A DNA stretch of 64,000 nucleotides, taken from positions 3,463,551 to 3,527,550 of the forward strand of contig CP070751.1 of NCBI GenBank assembly GCA_020348445.1. Reading direction: 5' to 3'. This DNA is from Thermoplasmata archaeon (GTDB lineage: Archaea > Thermoplasmatota > Thermoplasmata > GCA-020350865). Positions within the stretch are counted from its first letter, which is position 1. Every line of letters starts with the position of its first letter. The notes below the pieces were generated by a model, which saw only the letters and a program-made list of their open reading frames with translations, did not search any database and was not told the DNA's origin. Below, piece by piece: positions 9,977 through 18,346 of the stretch. A program made the translations under genes and the position numbers.

Positions 9977-10074
9977 GCCCTTAGGCTTAAGATAACAGCT
10001 CTTTATTGCATAACCTAAGGGCTAAGTGGACTATGAAAAAATCATGTAGGAAATGGAATAGGCCACGAAGGAGG
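9977..10074 (+). ncRNA. 98-nt intergenic structured element, copy 1
   Basis: This 98-nt block aligns without gaps to 23246-23343 with 11 mismatches by eye (about 89% identity). It starts with GCCCTTAGG, which pairs perfectly with CCTAAGGGC about 29 nt later; allowing one bulge, the stem extends by TTA/TAA. A second potential stem (GTGGxCTAT with ATAGxCCAC) follows with one mismatch in both copies. Neither copy shows a conserved reading frame. Copy 1 ends 98 nt before taw3. It could be a small RNA, a 5' leader element or a small non-autonomous repeat. The sense strand is inferred from the downstream genes. Confidence 0.5.
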
Positions 10075-10172
10075 GCGTCCTTGGGGGAGGGAAAAGGTAA
10101 TATCAAAGATAAAAACTGAAGAATGTCGTTTCTTTCAAAAACCTTCTTAAGGCTCATATCCATTCTGAATCC

Positions 10173-10754
10173 ATGCTGAGGGACAAGAAAGAAAGAATGA
10201 AAAAGTTGGACGATAAGATATGTGAAGGGGAGGTGGACAAGGAGATACTGCCGATTATCGAGAAGATAAACTCAAATCCCAATTACTTCACCACAAGCAG
10301 TTGTGCAGGAAGAATCGCAGTAATAGGGCTTTCAGAAATAGGCGATAAGGAAGGAGCTGAATTCCTGGGCAAATGGCATCGAGAAGTTGAAGTTCAGGAG
10401 GTAGTGAAGGCCTATTCAAAGGTCAAGGACTACAAAAACATCTTCCTTTTGGCTCAATCACCAATTATCCATGTGAGGTGTAGAACACTAGAAAGCGCTG
10501 TTGCACTGAGGAACCTCGCAGCAGAATCCGGATTGAAGTACTCAACCATAAAATCACTCACCCTTGATTCAAAAAATGATCCTCAGAAAATAGTGGTTGA
10601 AATTCTCAGTTCCGAAAATATTCATGTGCCAATTGCAAGGGATGCTAAGGTATACCCAGATGAGGATTACCTCTCTTTTTTGGTAGAAAACGCCAATTTA
10701 GCACTTAAAAGGGCAAGGCAAAAATTAATGAAATTCAAACAAAACCTGCCCTAA
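10173..10754 (+). CDS. taw3: tRNA wybutosine-synthesizing protein Taw3/Tyw3
   Basis: The 193-residue product carries the family hallmark TTSSCAGRI near residue 42, followed by the VEVQEVVKAYSK stretch and the FLLAQSPIIHVRCRTLESA core. Taw3/Tyw3 is the SAM-dependent N4-methyltransferase of the wyosine pathway that modifies G37 of tRNA-Phe, acting after Taw1 and Taw2 and protecting the reading frame. Length and motif order fit archaeal Taw3. The ATG at 10173 is the only reasonable start. The gene lies downstream of the first 98-nt element and converges on the beta-CASP nuclease, overlapping its 3' end by 4 bp. Confidence 0.93.
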   Translation: MLRDKKERMKKLDDKICEGEVDKEILPIIEKINSNPNYFTTSSCAGRIAVIGLSEIGDKEGAEFLGKWHREVEVQEVVKAYSKVKDYKNIFLLAQSPIIHVRCRTLESAVALRNLAAESGLKYSTIKSLTLDSKNDPQKIVVEILSSENIHVPIARDAKVYPDEDYLSFLVENANLALKRARQKLMKFKQNLP

Positions 10755-11977
10755 AGTTCGAATTCCTCCATTAATTTTGGTAAATAAAAATTGTACGAAT
10801 CCTTGAGTTCCTCGTAAATGGCCTCCCTGTTGTCGCTGTGGCATAAAATGACATTCTCAGGCTCGCATCCATGAATGAAGTCCACAAGTTCCTTATGTCC
10901 AGAATGTGCAGAGAAGTCAAAGAAACATACCTCGCAGTTAACCTTCTGAGTCACGCCCTGTAGTCTTATTTTTCCCTCATCCATAAGTAACCTTCCATTG
11001 GTTCCCTCAACTTGAAAGCCCGTAAGAAGTATGGCGTTTTTTGGATCGCCCTTGAGCTTCTGAATGTAGCTTAAAACCGGACCCCCATCCAGCATTCCGC
11101 TTGTTGTTATTATCACCTCGCCTTTTAAAGCGTATTTTCTTCCTTTGAACGAGCGCACCATCTTGATTTTGTTCTTCATCCTCCTCAGTTCCTTGGGTGA
11201 TCTTATGAACTCGGGTTTATTCAGGTAAATATCTGTGATGGAGTTTCCCATGCCATCCACATATATCCTATGTTTCGAATGCTTGAGAATTAGCATGATC
11301 TCCTGGGTCCTTCCAATGGCAAAGGCTGGAATTATGACCTTTCCTCCACGGGAAACGACCTCATCGATTTTCTTTAGGAATTCGTATTCCAGCTTCACCC
11401 TGCTTGGATGATTTCTCCCGGCATAGGTCCCCTCGATTATCAGTGTATCACATTTGACAGGTTTGGTACCTAGAAGCAGATGGGTGTTTAGGGTGTTTAT
11501 GTCCCCTGTAAAAAGTGTTGTTTTCCCTCCTCTTAGCTCGAACATCGTGGCACCAGGGATATGGCCAGCATAGTGAAATTTGACCTCATAGGGACCTACT
11601 TCCCTCTCATCACCGAACTTCGCGGTATCAAAGCTTCGTTTCGCGGTTTTTATATCGTATTTGTCGTACATCTGGGGATATCCTTCTAGGTCACTTATCT
11701 TGAGGTTATCATCGAATAGGACCTCGCTGACCCGCTGGGTCATGACTGTTGAGATAACTGGAGTTTCATATCGACCGCACACCCACGGCACCATACCTGA
11801 ATGATCCAGATGGGAATGGCTCAAAAGAAGAAAATCCACAGGAGGGACCTCTACAGGATATTTTGGTGGATCTGTTGCTGAAAGGCCGTAATCGAAAAGG
11901 AGCCGGAATTTACCCTGGGAAACCAACATACCAAGTCTTCCGACTTCATCCGCACCACCAAGGAACTTTATACGCAT
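10751..11977 (-). CDS. Beta-CASP metallo-beta-lactamase ribonuclease (aCPSF2-like)
   Basis: The 408-residue protein has the metallo-beta-lactamase zinc motif SHSHLDHSG (about residue 54), a FTGDIN metal-binding segment, and the beta-CASP motifs A (LIIEGTYAGR), B (FAIGRTQE) and C (LCHSDNREA near the C-terminus). No N-terminal KH domains are present and the length is short, which fits the aCPSF2 branch rather than aCPSF1. These enzymes are RNA endo/5'-3' exonucleases in archaeal RNA processing and decay; exact activity is inferred from the family. The gene converges with taw3 (4-bp overlap) and diverges from the GTPase gene at 12138. Confidence 0.9.
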   Translation of the reverse strand: MRIKFLGGADEVGRLGMLVSQGKFRLLFDYGLSATDPPKYPVEVPPVDFLLLSHSHLDHSGMVPWVCGRYETPVISTVMTQRVSEVLFDDNLKISDLEGYPQMYDKYDIKTAKRSFDTAKFGDEREVGPYEVKFHYAGHIPGATMFELRGGKTTLFTGDINTLNTHLLLGTKPVKCDTLIIEGTYAGRNHPSRVKLEYEFLKKIDEVVSRGGKVIIPAFAIGRTQEIMLILKHSKHRIYVDGMGNSITDIYLNKPEFIRSPKELRRMKNKIKMVRSFKGRKYALKGEVIITTSGMLDGGPVLSYIQKLKGDPKNAILLTGFQVEGTNGRLLMDEGKIRLQGVTQKVNCEVCFFDFSAHSGHKELVDFIHGCEPENVILCHSDNREAIYEELKDSYNFYLPKLMEEFEL

Positions 11978-12085
11978 GCCACAGGTAATGAATTATGTTC
12001 TATTAATAGATTTGATGGGCTATTTATGTGAATCCTTGCCGTTTTGGATACTTTCTGGTCAAATAGGTGATAATTTCAGCGCTTA

Positions 12086-12098
12086 AAATAAATATAAG
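12086..12098 (+). promoter_or_regulatory. Probable TATA-box region for the GTPase gene
   Basis: An AT-rich AAAATAAATATAA stretch lies about 40-50 bp before the GTPase ATG at 12138, a distance consistent with an archaeal TATA box and a short leader. Several alternative TATA-like strings overlap here. Confidence 0.35.
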
Positions 12099-12137
12099 TA
12101 TATTGTATTATATTAACCGACAGAACAAGGGATTTGG

Positions 12138-12686
12138 ATGCAAACAAATGTTGAAAAGAAGGTCTGCCTTCTCGGTGATTGGGGAGTGGGCAAGACCTCG
12201 CTAATTCGGCGTTACGTTTACAATGCCTTTGATGACCATTATCTGAGCACTCTCGGCGTAAAGGTCTCAAAAAAGGGTTTTTTAATCAAGGATTTTAAAA
12301 AAAGGCCCTTTCTCAAGGTGAACCTCACCATGCTCATTTGGGATTTGGTGGGCCAAAGGGGCTTTCAATATCTGCAGGCTTCTGCATTTAAGGGTACAAA
12401 TGGAGCGCTTGTTGTATGCGATATTACACGGCCGGAAACAATTTCCGCCATGGAGAAATGGGTGTCCTCCATATTCGCCGAGACAAAGCCCATCCCCCTG
12501 ATATTCCTCGTCAATAAAGTTGATTTAACGGAAAATGGCGTGCCTTTGGAGTTGAAAGCCGATATAGAAAAGCTTGTGGATAAATATCACGGTCAATTCT
12601 TCCCCACAAGTGCTAAAACAGGTATGAATGTGGAAGAGGCTTTTCAAACCATTGGGAAGATACTCACAAGGAAATTTTTTGAATAA
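12138..12686 (+). CDS. Ras/Rab-like small GTPase 1
   Basis: The 182-residue single-domain GTPase carries the P-loop GDWGVGKTS (about residue 13), a switch I Thr in YLSTLG, the DxxGQ-type switch II WDLVGQ, the G4 motif NKVD and the G5 motif SAKT. WDxxGQ with NKxD and SAK places it in the Ras/Rab/Arf-type superfamily rather than the Era/Obg type. No C-terminal lipidation box is visible. A second, clearly related GTPase is encoded at 51943-52563. Archaeal members are often linked to surface or membrane dynamics, but no partner (GAP or roadblock protein) is encoded beside it here. The role is therefore unknown; GTP binding is secure. Confidence 0.92.
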   Translation: MQTNVEKKVCLLGDWGVGKTSLIRRYVYNAFDDHYLSTLGVKVSKKGFLIKDFKKRPFLKVNLTMLIWDLVGQRGFQYLQASAFKGTNGALVVCDITRPETISAMEKWVSSIFAETKPIPLIFLVNKVDLTENGVPLELKADIEKLVDKYHGQFFPTSAKTGMNVEEAFQTIGKILTRKFFE

Positions 12687-12729
12687 AAGCAATTTATCGA
12701 TTGTCCTCAAATAAGAGGACGAAATGAAC

Positions 12730-14481
12730 TCACATCCCCCAGAACTGGTTATTCTTCCTCTTGATTTCACAGACCTTGTCTAAAACTTCCTTTTCGTCCA
12801 CATTCAACTCAGTCTCACAGAGGCATTTGTAGTCATCCCCAGGAATATCCACGTATAATATATCCTCGACACATAGTTGGCGGCCCACTGTGACACCATC
12901 AACAGAAATCGCGATTTCATCCCCGGAAATTGCCTCCTTTAGGCTCTTTCCTTCGCTTTGGATGCTTTTGATCCTTCCCACCACCTTCCCATCAGGTCTG
13001 AGAATCCCCTGACCAGGCCTGATTCTCCCTGCCAGTACCCTCACACCGATTATTGCAGGCTTGCTCACTCTAAAAACACAGTCGGGAAGAACCTTGAACA
13101 TCCCGGGATGGGGCCTCTCACCCCGTGCCTCCTTATCCAGTTCAATCTTCCTCTTCTCAGTCCACTCCTCATAATCTTTCATGAGCTTGTATATGATTGA
13201 GCTTTCGAAAACCACTGGACCAACACAGCGCTCGATCTCATCTTTTGCATCTGAAAGAAGCTTCACATTGAAGGCCAAAATCGCCTTTTTTAAAGGCTCG
13301 TTGGAGGTTGCAGCCTCGATTACATCCCGCTTGGACACATCACCAACCCCAGCCTTCTTAATTGGAATCCCCCTGTCTTTGAGCTCATATGCAAGGGCTT
13401 CCAAAGAACCGATGGCATCTGCCTTGACAACTAGGCCCTCATCTGCGGTTTCTATTTCGAGCTTCATCTCAGATTGTATCTCCTTTACTATTCCCTCTTC
13501 ATCCTCCACTGCAACCTTAAGAGGCGCCCCTGCAATGACGGCTTCAAGATCTGGGGCCGATATCTTTACACCTGCCGCTGCTGATATGCTGTCGCATAAA
13601 TCGAACTGATCTTTTGGATCCCTTATTTCGTCCAGGGGTCTTGGCCTAAGGAGCGCTTTTACCTTGGTGACCACAGCTTTCTGGGTTGTGCCAATCACGA
13701 TTTTGTCTCCCCTGTTTAAAGTTCCATGGTGGATTATTACATCGACTGTGGTGCCAAGGCCCTTTTCTTCCTTGACCTCAAGGATCGTACCTTCAGCAGG
13801 GCCTTCCTCTTTCTCAAGCTGTTTTTCAAGATAACGCTGTGCCAATCCTACTAATATTAACAGAAGGTCTGGAATGCCCTCTCCATACTTTGCAGACATC
13901 GGGACCAATGCGATTGTCTTTTGAAAGTCCTCGATTTTATCGTATCTTTCTGAAGGGAAGCCCTCGGCATATAGCTTGCCCACCAGATTGTATAGAATTT
14001 CATCGAGCTTTTCCTGAACCTGCTCTGATTGAGTTTCTAAAGACTCGTGAAAACAAATATCCTCCTGGGATCTCCATCCCGCCAATCTGTCGATCTTGTT
14101 CACGGCCACGACAAAGGGAGTTTTATATCGTCTCAGAATGTTTATGGATTCCAGGGTCTGAGGCTTTATTCCCTCCATTATATCGATTACCAATACAGCC
14201 AGATCGGCCAGGGCTCCTCCTCTGGATCTCAATGTGGTAAAGGAATAATGGCCTGGAGTATCGATGAAAAGCAAACCCGGGACAGTAAAATCCTTACCTT
14301 TCATCAATTTACCACAGATATGTTTTATCGTGTCAATGGGCACTTCTGTCGCCCCGATGTGTTGTGTGATCTTGCCCGCTTCTCGTGAGGCCACAGCGCT
14401 ACCCCTAATATTGTCAAGAAGGGTTGTCTTTCCGTGGTCCACGTGACCTAAGACCGATACTATGGGCTGACGGATTTTCAT
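12730..14481 (-). CDS. infB: Translation initiation factor aIF5B (IF-2 homologue)
   Basis: The 583-residue protein begins with VSVLGHVDHGKTTLLDNIRG (G1), followed by DTPGH (G3), NKID (G4) and MSAK (G5). An EF-Tu-like beta-barrel domain, an IF2 domain 3 and a C-terminal barrel with VGRIKSIQSEGKSLKEA follow. Length and lack of a long N-terminal extension fit archaeal aIF5B, the GTPase that promotes ribosomal subunit joining and initiator tRNA positioning. It starts at 14481 behind a recognisable TATA box and diverges from the small membrane protein at 14604. No intein is seen. Confidence 0.96.
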   Translation of the reverse strand: MKIRQPIVSVLGHVDHGKTTLLDNIRGSAVASREAGKITQHIGATEVPIDTIKHICGKLMKGKDFTVPGLLFIDTPGHYSFTTLRSRGGALADLAVLVIDIMEGIKPQTLESINILRRYKTPFVVAVNKIDRLAGWRSQEDICFHESLETQSEQVQEKLDEILYNLVGKLYAEGFPSERYDKIEDFQKTIALVPMSAKYGEGIPDLLLILVGLAQRYLEKQLEKEEGPAEGTILEVKEEKGLGTTVDVIIHHGTLNRGDKIVIGTTQKAVVTKVKALLRPRPLDEIRDPKDQFDLCDSISAAAGVKISAPDLEAVIAGAPLKVAVEDEEGIVKEIQSEMKLEIETADEGLVVKADAIGSLEALAYELKDRGIPIKKAGVGDVSKRDVIEAATSNEPLKKAILAFNVKLLSDAKDEIERCVGPVVFESSIIYKLMKDYEEWTEKRKIELDKEARGERPHPGMFKVLPDCVFRVSKPAIIGVRVLAGRIRPGQGILRPDGKVVGRIKSIQSEGKSLKEAISGDEIAISVDGVTVGRQLCVEDILYVDIPGDDYKCLCETELNVDEKEVLDKVCEIKRKNNQFWGM

Positions 14482-14544
14482 TGCCGTTCCTCTGTTTCTC
14501 TTGGAATATGGGATTGGATATATGTATTTTGTGGCAAATAAAAA

Positions 14545-14554
14545 AATTTATACC
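14545..14554 (-). promoter_or_regulatory. TATA box for infB
   Basis: Read on the minus strand, GGTATAAATT lies about 64-73 bp upstream of the infB ATG (14481). It is part of a compact divergent promoter region with the + strand box at 14562. Confidence 0.45.
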
Positions 14555-14561
14555 TCATAAG

Positions 14562-14571
14562 TCTTATATTA
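14562..14571 (+). promoter_or_regulatory. TATA box for the small membrane protein gene
   Basis: TCTTATATTA lies about 35-45 bp upstream of the GTG/ATG start at 14604/14610, the expected distance for a short-leader archaeal promoter. Confidence 0.4.
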
Positions 14572-14603
14572 ATTGATAGTGAAAGTCAGCAACCGGTGAG
14601 ATT

Positions 14604-15041
14604 GTGGGAATGTTACCCAATTCTCCTAACGTTTATGAAGGAGAAAACTACATTGAAGAAAATCCCAGGGAATTCAAAACACTTGCATTAACAGCAAGAA
14701 TAATATTAATTATATGGGGTGTCATTGTTATTATTATGGGAGTATACCTTCCAATAATGATATCTTCCAAATATTCAGGTTATACTGGGGCTGAGATGGC
14801 AAGCCAAGTTACTGGAACCGTCTTTCCTATTGTTGGAACAATGGTTGTGGTTCTTGTCATTACCTCATTTTATAGAGCCCAAGACAGCCAATGGACAAAT
14901 TCTGCGATCTTATCGGGGATATTTGCAAGTATTTTACTTTGTGACGGGATGCTCAATGTGGGGGTATTAGGTTTGGTATTATGTATAACTGCTCTTTTGC
15001 TTCTAATTCTTTCGAAAACACAGGGAGTGCATAAATTATAA
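14604..15041 (+). CDS. Small four-TM membrane protein of unknown function
   Basis: The product has about 145 residues. A polar N-terminus of about 28 residues is followed by four hydrophobic segments (LTARIILIIWGVIVIIMGVY; TVFPIVGTMVVVLVITSF; AILSGIFASILLCDGML; VLGLVLCITALLLLILS). The window start is GTG at 14604; an ATG two codons later at 14610 is equally plausible, with GGTGAG just upstream. No family is recognised. It stands alone between infB (divergent) and the sugar kinase (convergent), so context gives no functional clue. Confidence 0.75.
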   Translation: MGMLPNSPNVYEGENYIEENPREFKTLALTARIILIIWGVIVIIMGVYLPIMISSKYSGYTGAEMASQVTGTVFPIVGTMVVVLVITSFYRAQDSQWTNSAILSGIFASILLCDGMLNVGVLGLVLCITALLLLILSKTQGVHKL

Positions 15042-15092
15042 GGCCTGATTCGATTTACAAAGGTGTTAGACCTTATTTAATTTGATACAACA

Positions 15093-16001
15093 TTAAAACC
15101 TATACCCAACATCGCTTACCAAAGCAGCCCAAGAGCCTTTTTTCTGTGCAGTAAGAGATGCAAAATACGTACCCATTCCAGCCGCTTTTTTGGCATCTTT
15201 TGAAATCAGATAATCTCCTAAAAAGCCTCCAATATAAGAATCCCCACAACCTGTGGTATCCACAACTGTAACTTCATTTGCATTCATGTAATGCATATTT
15301 CTACCATCGTAAACCAAGGAACCTTTGCTGCCCAGTGTGATTACTGCCAAATCCACACCTTCTGAATGGAATATCGAAGCCATATCCTCTGGTTTATCTA
15401 GACCCGTTAAGGTTCCGGCCTCTTTCTCATTGGCAAATACGAGGTCCAAGTACTGCCAATTGAGCTTGGCAAAAAAATCCTCCTTCTTGTAATCATCGAT
15501 AAAATACTCGGATAGGTTGAGGGATAGGATATCACTGTGTCCTTTCAACCTCTGTACCAATTCCATTTGTTCTTGCGGCTTTATAGGGCAAATGTGTATG
15601 CCTTCTGCTCTCGGCAGGATTTTAATGGCTAAATTCGAAGATACAGCATCGCTGCACTCAATAAGCTCTTTGTTTCCTTTTTCATCGTATATGATCTTGA
15701 CCTTTAAGCTCTCATCCTTATCTGATATTTCCACCTTTGAGATATCGATGCCCAGATTCTCGAGTACAGAGAGCCATTCTGATGAAAAATCCTTCCCCAC
15801 TTTGGAATAAATCGAAGTCACAACTCCCGTCTGAACCGAAGCAGTCGCCACAGCGGCTGCAGAACCTCCGGGTAGAGAACGAACCCCAAGGATCGGATGT
15901 ACAATCTCGTCTATTGCTAGATGACCTATTATTCCTAAAGAAGGCTTTGTTTCACTGGGTAACTCGGCTCTCATTAACGGATTAGGAGGTAATTGATGCA
16001 T
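15093..16001 (-). CDS. PfkB/ribokinase-family sugar or nucleoside kinase
   Basis: The 302-residue protein shows both PfkB signatures: an N-terminal substrate region (GHLAIDEI and PGGSAAAVATA) and the C-terminal anion-hole/catalytic motif DTTGCGDSYIGGFLG, with Asp as the expected base. An N-terminal extension of about 20 residues precedes the first beta strand, so the true start could be an internal Met. The family phosphorylates sugars or nucleosides with ATP; the substrate cannot be called. It diverges from a xylose-isomerase-like TIM-barrel gene 118 bp away, which suggests a shared carbohydrate or inositol-type pathway (inference). Confidence 0.9.
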   Translation of the reverse strand: MHQLPPNPLMRAELPSETKPSLGIIGHLAIDEIVHPILGVRSLPGGSAAAVATASVQTGVVTSIYSKVGKDFSSEWLSVLENLGIDISKVEISDKDESLKVKIIYDEKGNKELIECSDAVSSNLAIKILPRAEGIHICPIKPQEQMELVQRLKGHSDILSLNLSEYFIDDYKKEDFFAKLNWQYLDLVFANEKEAGTLTGLDKPEDMASIFHSEGVDLAVITLGSKGSLVYDGRNMHYMNANEVTVVDTTGCGDSYIGGFLGDYLISKDAKKAAGMGTYFASLTAQKKGSWAALVSDVGYRF

Positions 16002-16119
16002 ATTATCACTCTGGCAATGCTATTGTATCTATTAAGGATTATGCTTTTTACCTCGAAAGTTATTTTACTGGTCAAACCTTTGCAGTAAAGTTGTAATATA
16101 TCACTTACAGGGTTTTTCA

Positions 16120-16917
16120 ATGAGGCTCGGAGTCAAGGCAAGATTCACAGACGCTGAATCAATGGCAAGATTGGGTACAGATTTGATTGAGGTTTTTGTC
16201 GGTGAGAGGGATCTTTCTCAATATGAAAAGGAGATGGTAAAGACCTTTTGTGGAATTTCTGCGAAATTAAAAATAGAATATGTGATACACAATCAAGAGT
16301 ACTTTACTGATGATAAAAACTATCATCTTGTGGATTTGGCCTCGCAAGATGAGAACTTAAGGAAACAGGCCATTAAAATAGTCAAAAAGACCCTGGGTTT
16401 TGCAGAAAAAATCTATGCCTCATACGTCATTATTCATCCAGGTGGGATATCACCTGAAGTTGAGGATAAGCAAAAGCTCTTAAACACACTAGAAAAGTCA
16501 CTTGTAGAGATCGGGGATAAAAGATTAATTTTGGAGAACATGCCTTGGTTCTATATCATGCGCAATGGCGAGATCTGGAGAAGCAACATCTGTGTAGAAC
16601 CTGAGGATTTTTTTAATTTCTCGGATCTAGTCGGTGGTGTGACATTTGATATATGCCATGCTTACCTCTCCACAAAAGAAGGAGGAAACCATCATATTCA
16701 TAATATGAAACAAAACCTAAAAGATATGATACGTCATGTTCATATCGCCGATGCAAAACCTCCACATAACGAAGGAATACAGATAGGAGAGGGAAATATC
16801 GATTTCACCATGCTTGCTGATTTTAAAGTGGGAGTAGTACCAGAGATAATAGGCGGTCACGAAAATGACGGAGAGGGGTTTAAAATAGCTATTGCCAGGT
16901 TAAGTAACTATCAGTAA
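16120..16917 (+). CDS. Xylose-isomerase-like TIM-barrel protein (sugar isomerase/epimerase or AP-endonuclease-2 fold)
   Basis: The 265-residue protein has alternating beta/alpha pattern and candidate metal ligands typical of this barrel family: VIIHPGG, ILENMPW, VTFDICHAYL (Asp and His), IRHVHIADAK and VPEIIGG. These correspond to the conserved Glu, Asp and His positions of the AP_endonuc_2 fold. Many members isomerise or epimerise sugars or inositols; others are endonuclease IV. The lack of the full endonuclease IV signature and the adjacency to a PfkB kinase favour a sugar-related role (inference). It begins at an ATG about 20 nt after the AT-rich ttgtaatatatcac stretch, suggesting a short or absent leader. 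Confidence 0.8.
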   Translation: MRLGVKARFTDAESMARLGTDLIEVFVGERDLSQYEKEMVKTFCGISAKLKIEYVIHNQEYFTDDKNYHLVDLASQDENLRKQAIKIVKKTLGFAEKIYASYVIIHPGGISPEVEDKQKLLNTLEKSLVEIGDKRLILENMPWFYIMRNGEIWRSNICVEPEDFFNFSDLVGGVTFDICHAYLSTKEGGNHHIHNMKQNLKDMIRHVHIADAKPPHNEGIQIGEGNIDFTMLADFKVGVVPEIIGGHENDGEGFKIAIARLSNYQ

Positions 16918-17048
16918 CTGGGTTGATTGCAGAATCACTTTGAACCCTGCCTTGCCTGCTGCCCTCGGCAACTTGATCAAATAGCATCCTTTGGAATGGG
17001 TGCCTCGCCAAATTACAGTGTGGATGCTGAGTTCTTCGTGTAATTTCT

Positions 17049-17372
17049 TTAACCGAAGAGTGCACCGAGACCTGCTGCAGCGTCCTCTTCTGATGCTTCT
17101 TCTTTTTCCTTCTTCTCTTCCTTCTTTTCGCCTTTCTTCTCCTCTTTTGCTGGGGGCTCTCCAGTTGCGGGTGCAGGAGCTGCGACAGCTGCAATCTGGG
17201 CGGGTGTGGCCATGGCCTCTTCTATGTTCACTCCCTCTAATGAGGCTGTTAAAGCCTTTACCCTGGCTTCGTCAGGTTTCACACCTGCTGCTTGCAGTAC
17301 CTTTGATATTCCCTGCTCCGTTATTTCCTTTCCAGCAGCGTGGAGCAACATGGCGCTGTATATATATTCCAT
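17049..17372 (-). CDS. rpl12: Ribosomal protein P1/L12 (archaeal stalk)
   Basis: The true start is the ATG at 17372 ([20 protein letters not shown]), because a GGAGGAG Shine-Dalgarno lies just upstream; an in-frame upstream ATG would read through it. The 107-residue protein has the archaeal P1 N-terminal dimerisation helices, an Ala/Pro hinge, a charged [10 protein letters not shown] stretch and the conserved C-terminal [12 protein letters not shown] that contacts translation factors. It is the last gene of the L1-P0-P1 operon, 35 bp after rpl10. Confidence 0.96.
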   Translation of the reverse strand: MEYIYSAMLLHAAGKEITEQGISKVLQAAGVKPDEARVKALTASLEGVNIEEAMATPAQIAAVAAPAPATGEPPAKEEKKGEKKEEKKEKEEASEEDAAAGLGALFG

Positions 17373-17407
17373 CTTTCTCTCCTCCGTTTTATTAATCCTT
17401 AATATCA

Positions 17408-18334
17408 TTATTCAGATTGGGGGCTTTCTTCCCCCTTCTCCTTTGGTTTTTCTTGTTTCTTATCCTTCTTTTCTTTTCCACCCATGACCTCTGGTACATG
17501 GGATGCCAGCGATAAAGCCTGCATTTGAGCCTTTGAAAGCAACATTCCCATGGAATCAAGTGTGGGTATCTCGGCGTTAAATGTCAAGTTGAGCGCGTTT
17601 TGATGCGCATTTCGCAACATGAGGTGAATGTTCTGGGAAGTTGGATAACAGATGAACATGGATAAATTGAAAGCAGAGGAAGAGGCAATTTTCATGTTTC
17701 TGATGTAGCTTTGAACATCCACATCAAGAACATCCCTTAAAAAGACGGTATCAGCTTCAAATCCCGCCATGAGATTCAGACCCACGGTCATTGGATATAT
17801 CTCCAGTCTCGTGAGCATTTTGGCCACGTCCCTTGGAATGCGCTCACCCTTTTTTACCAAGGTCTTGTCCTTCTTTATGACGACCTTCCCCCTTTCGATA
17901 GCCGCAGGGAAACCAGCCTTCTGCAGCTCCCCTACAATTGGGCCGGGTTTAAAGGGTGTGTCCCCCTCCTTTATCTCGATGTCGTCGGGAGCAACCTCAC
18001 CCCCTTTTGCAGGGGCCTTTATCATAGTGGCTTCCATGGCCCGAAACAACCTGAAGGCATTGATTTCGGATGCTAAAAGACCTCTTTGACCATCCAGAGA
18101 ATCCATGAGTTTTTCGATGTTCTTCTTCTGCTCAGATGCCCTGTTCAATGCTATTCGAAGCAATGTGTTCTTCGTGACCACGAACTTGCTCCCAGAAGGA
18201 AGATTCTTCCTTATCTGCTGAAGCTGGGATGCAGGAATACCTTCGATGTCAACTATACCTATAACAGGATTTTCCAGGAGCATCTGGGTGAGTGCCTCGA
18301 CCTTGCTCTTTTTGTATTTTGCCACATGTGTCAT
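17408..18334 (-). CDS. rpl10: Ribosomal protein P0/L10
   Basis: The 308-residue protein matches archaeal P0. An rRNA-binding N-terminal domain ([23 protein letters not shown] core, [12 protein letters not shown]) is followed by the inserted domain II ([32 protein letters not shown]) and helical segments that bind P1 dimers. The C-terminus ends in a Lys/Glu-rich tail and SPQSE and lacks the GLGALFG-like terminus seen on many archaeal P0 proteins and on the neighbouring P1. It is the middle gene of the stalk operon, 12 bp after rpl1. Confidence 0.95.
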   Translation of the reverse strand: MTHVAKYKKSKVEALTQMLLENPVIGIVDIEGIPASQLQQIRKNLPSGSKFVVTKNTLLRIALNRASEQKKNIEKLMDSLDGQRGLLASEINAFRLFRAMEATMIKAPAKGGEVAPDDIEIKEGDTPFKPGPIVGELQKAGFPAAIERGKVVIKKDKTLVKKGERIPRDVAKMLTRLEIYPMTVGLNLMAGFEADTVFLRDVLDVDVQSYIRNMKIASSSAFNLSMFICYPTSQNIHLMLRNAHQNALNLTFNAEIPTLDSMGMLLSKAQMQALSLASHVPEVMGGKEKKDKKQEKPKEKGEESPQSE

Positions 18335-18346
18335 ATTCTACACCCC

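Noticed and set aside
9977..10074. Reading the 98-nt element as a tRNA or C/D-box RNA
   Set aside because: There is no T-loop GTTCRA or anticodon arm, and no paired C (RTGATGA) and D (CTGA) boxes in conserved positions.
12076..12270. Minus strand ORF opposite the GTPase start
   Set aside because: It overlaps the secure P-loop coding region and the promoter, and has no recognisable domain.
16918..17048. Possible RNA gene in the GC-richer gap before rpl12
   Set aside because: No cloverleaf, strong stem or known RNA motif could be formed with confidence by eye.
17372..17408. Extended start of rpl12 at 17408
   Set aside because: It would translate through the GGAGGAG Shine-Dalgarno of the conserved MEYIYSAML start and add a sequence not seen in P1 proteins.
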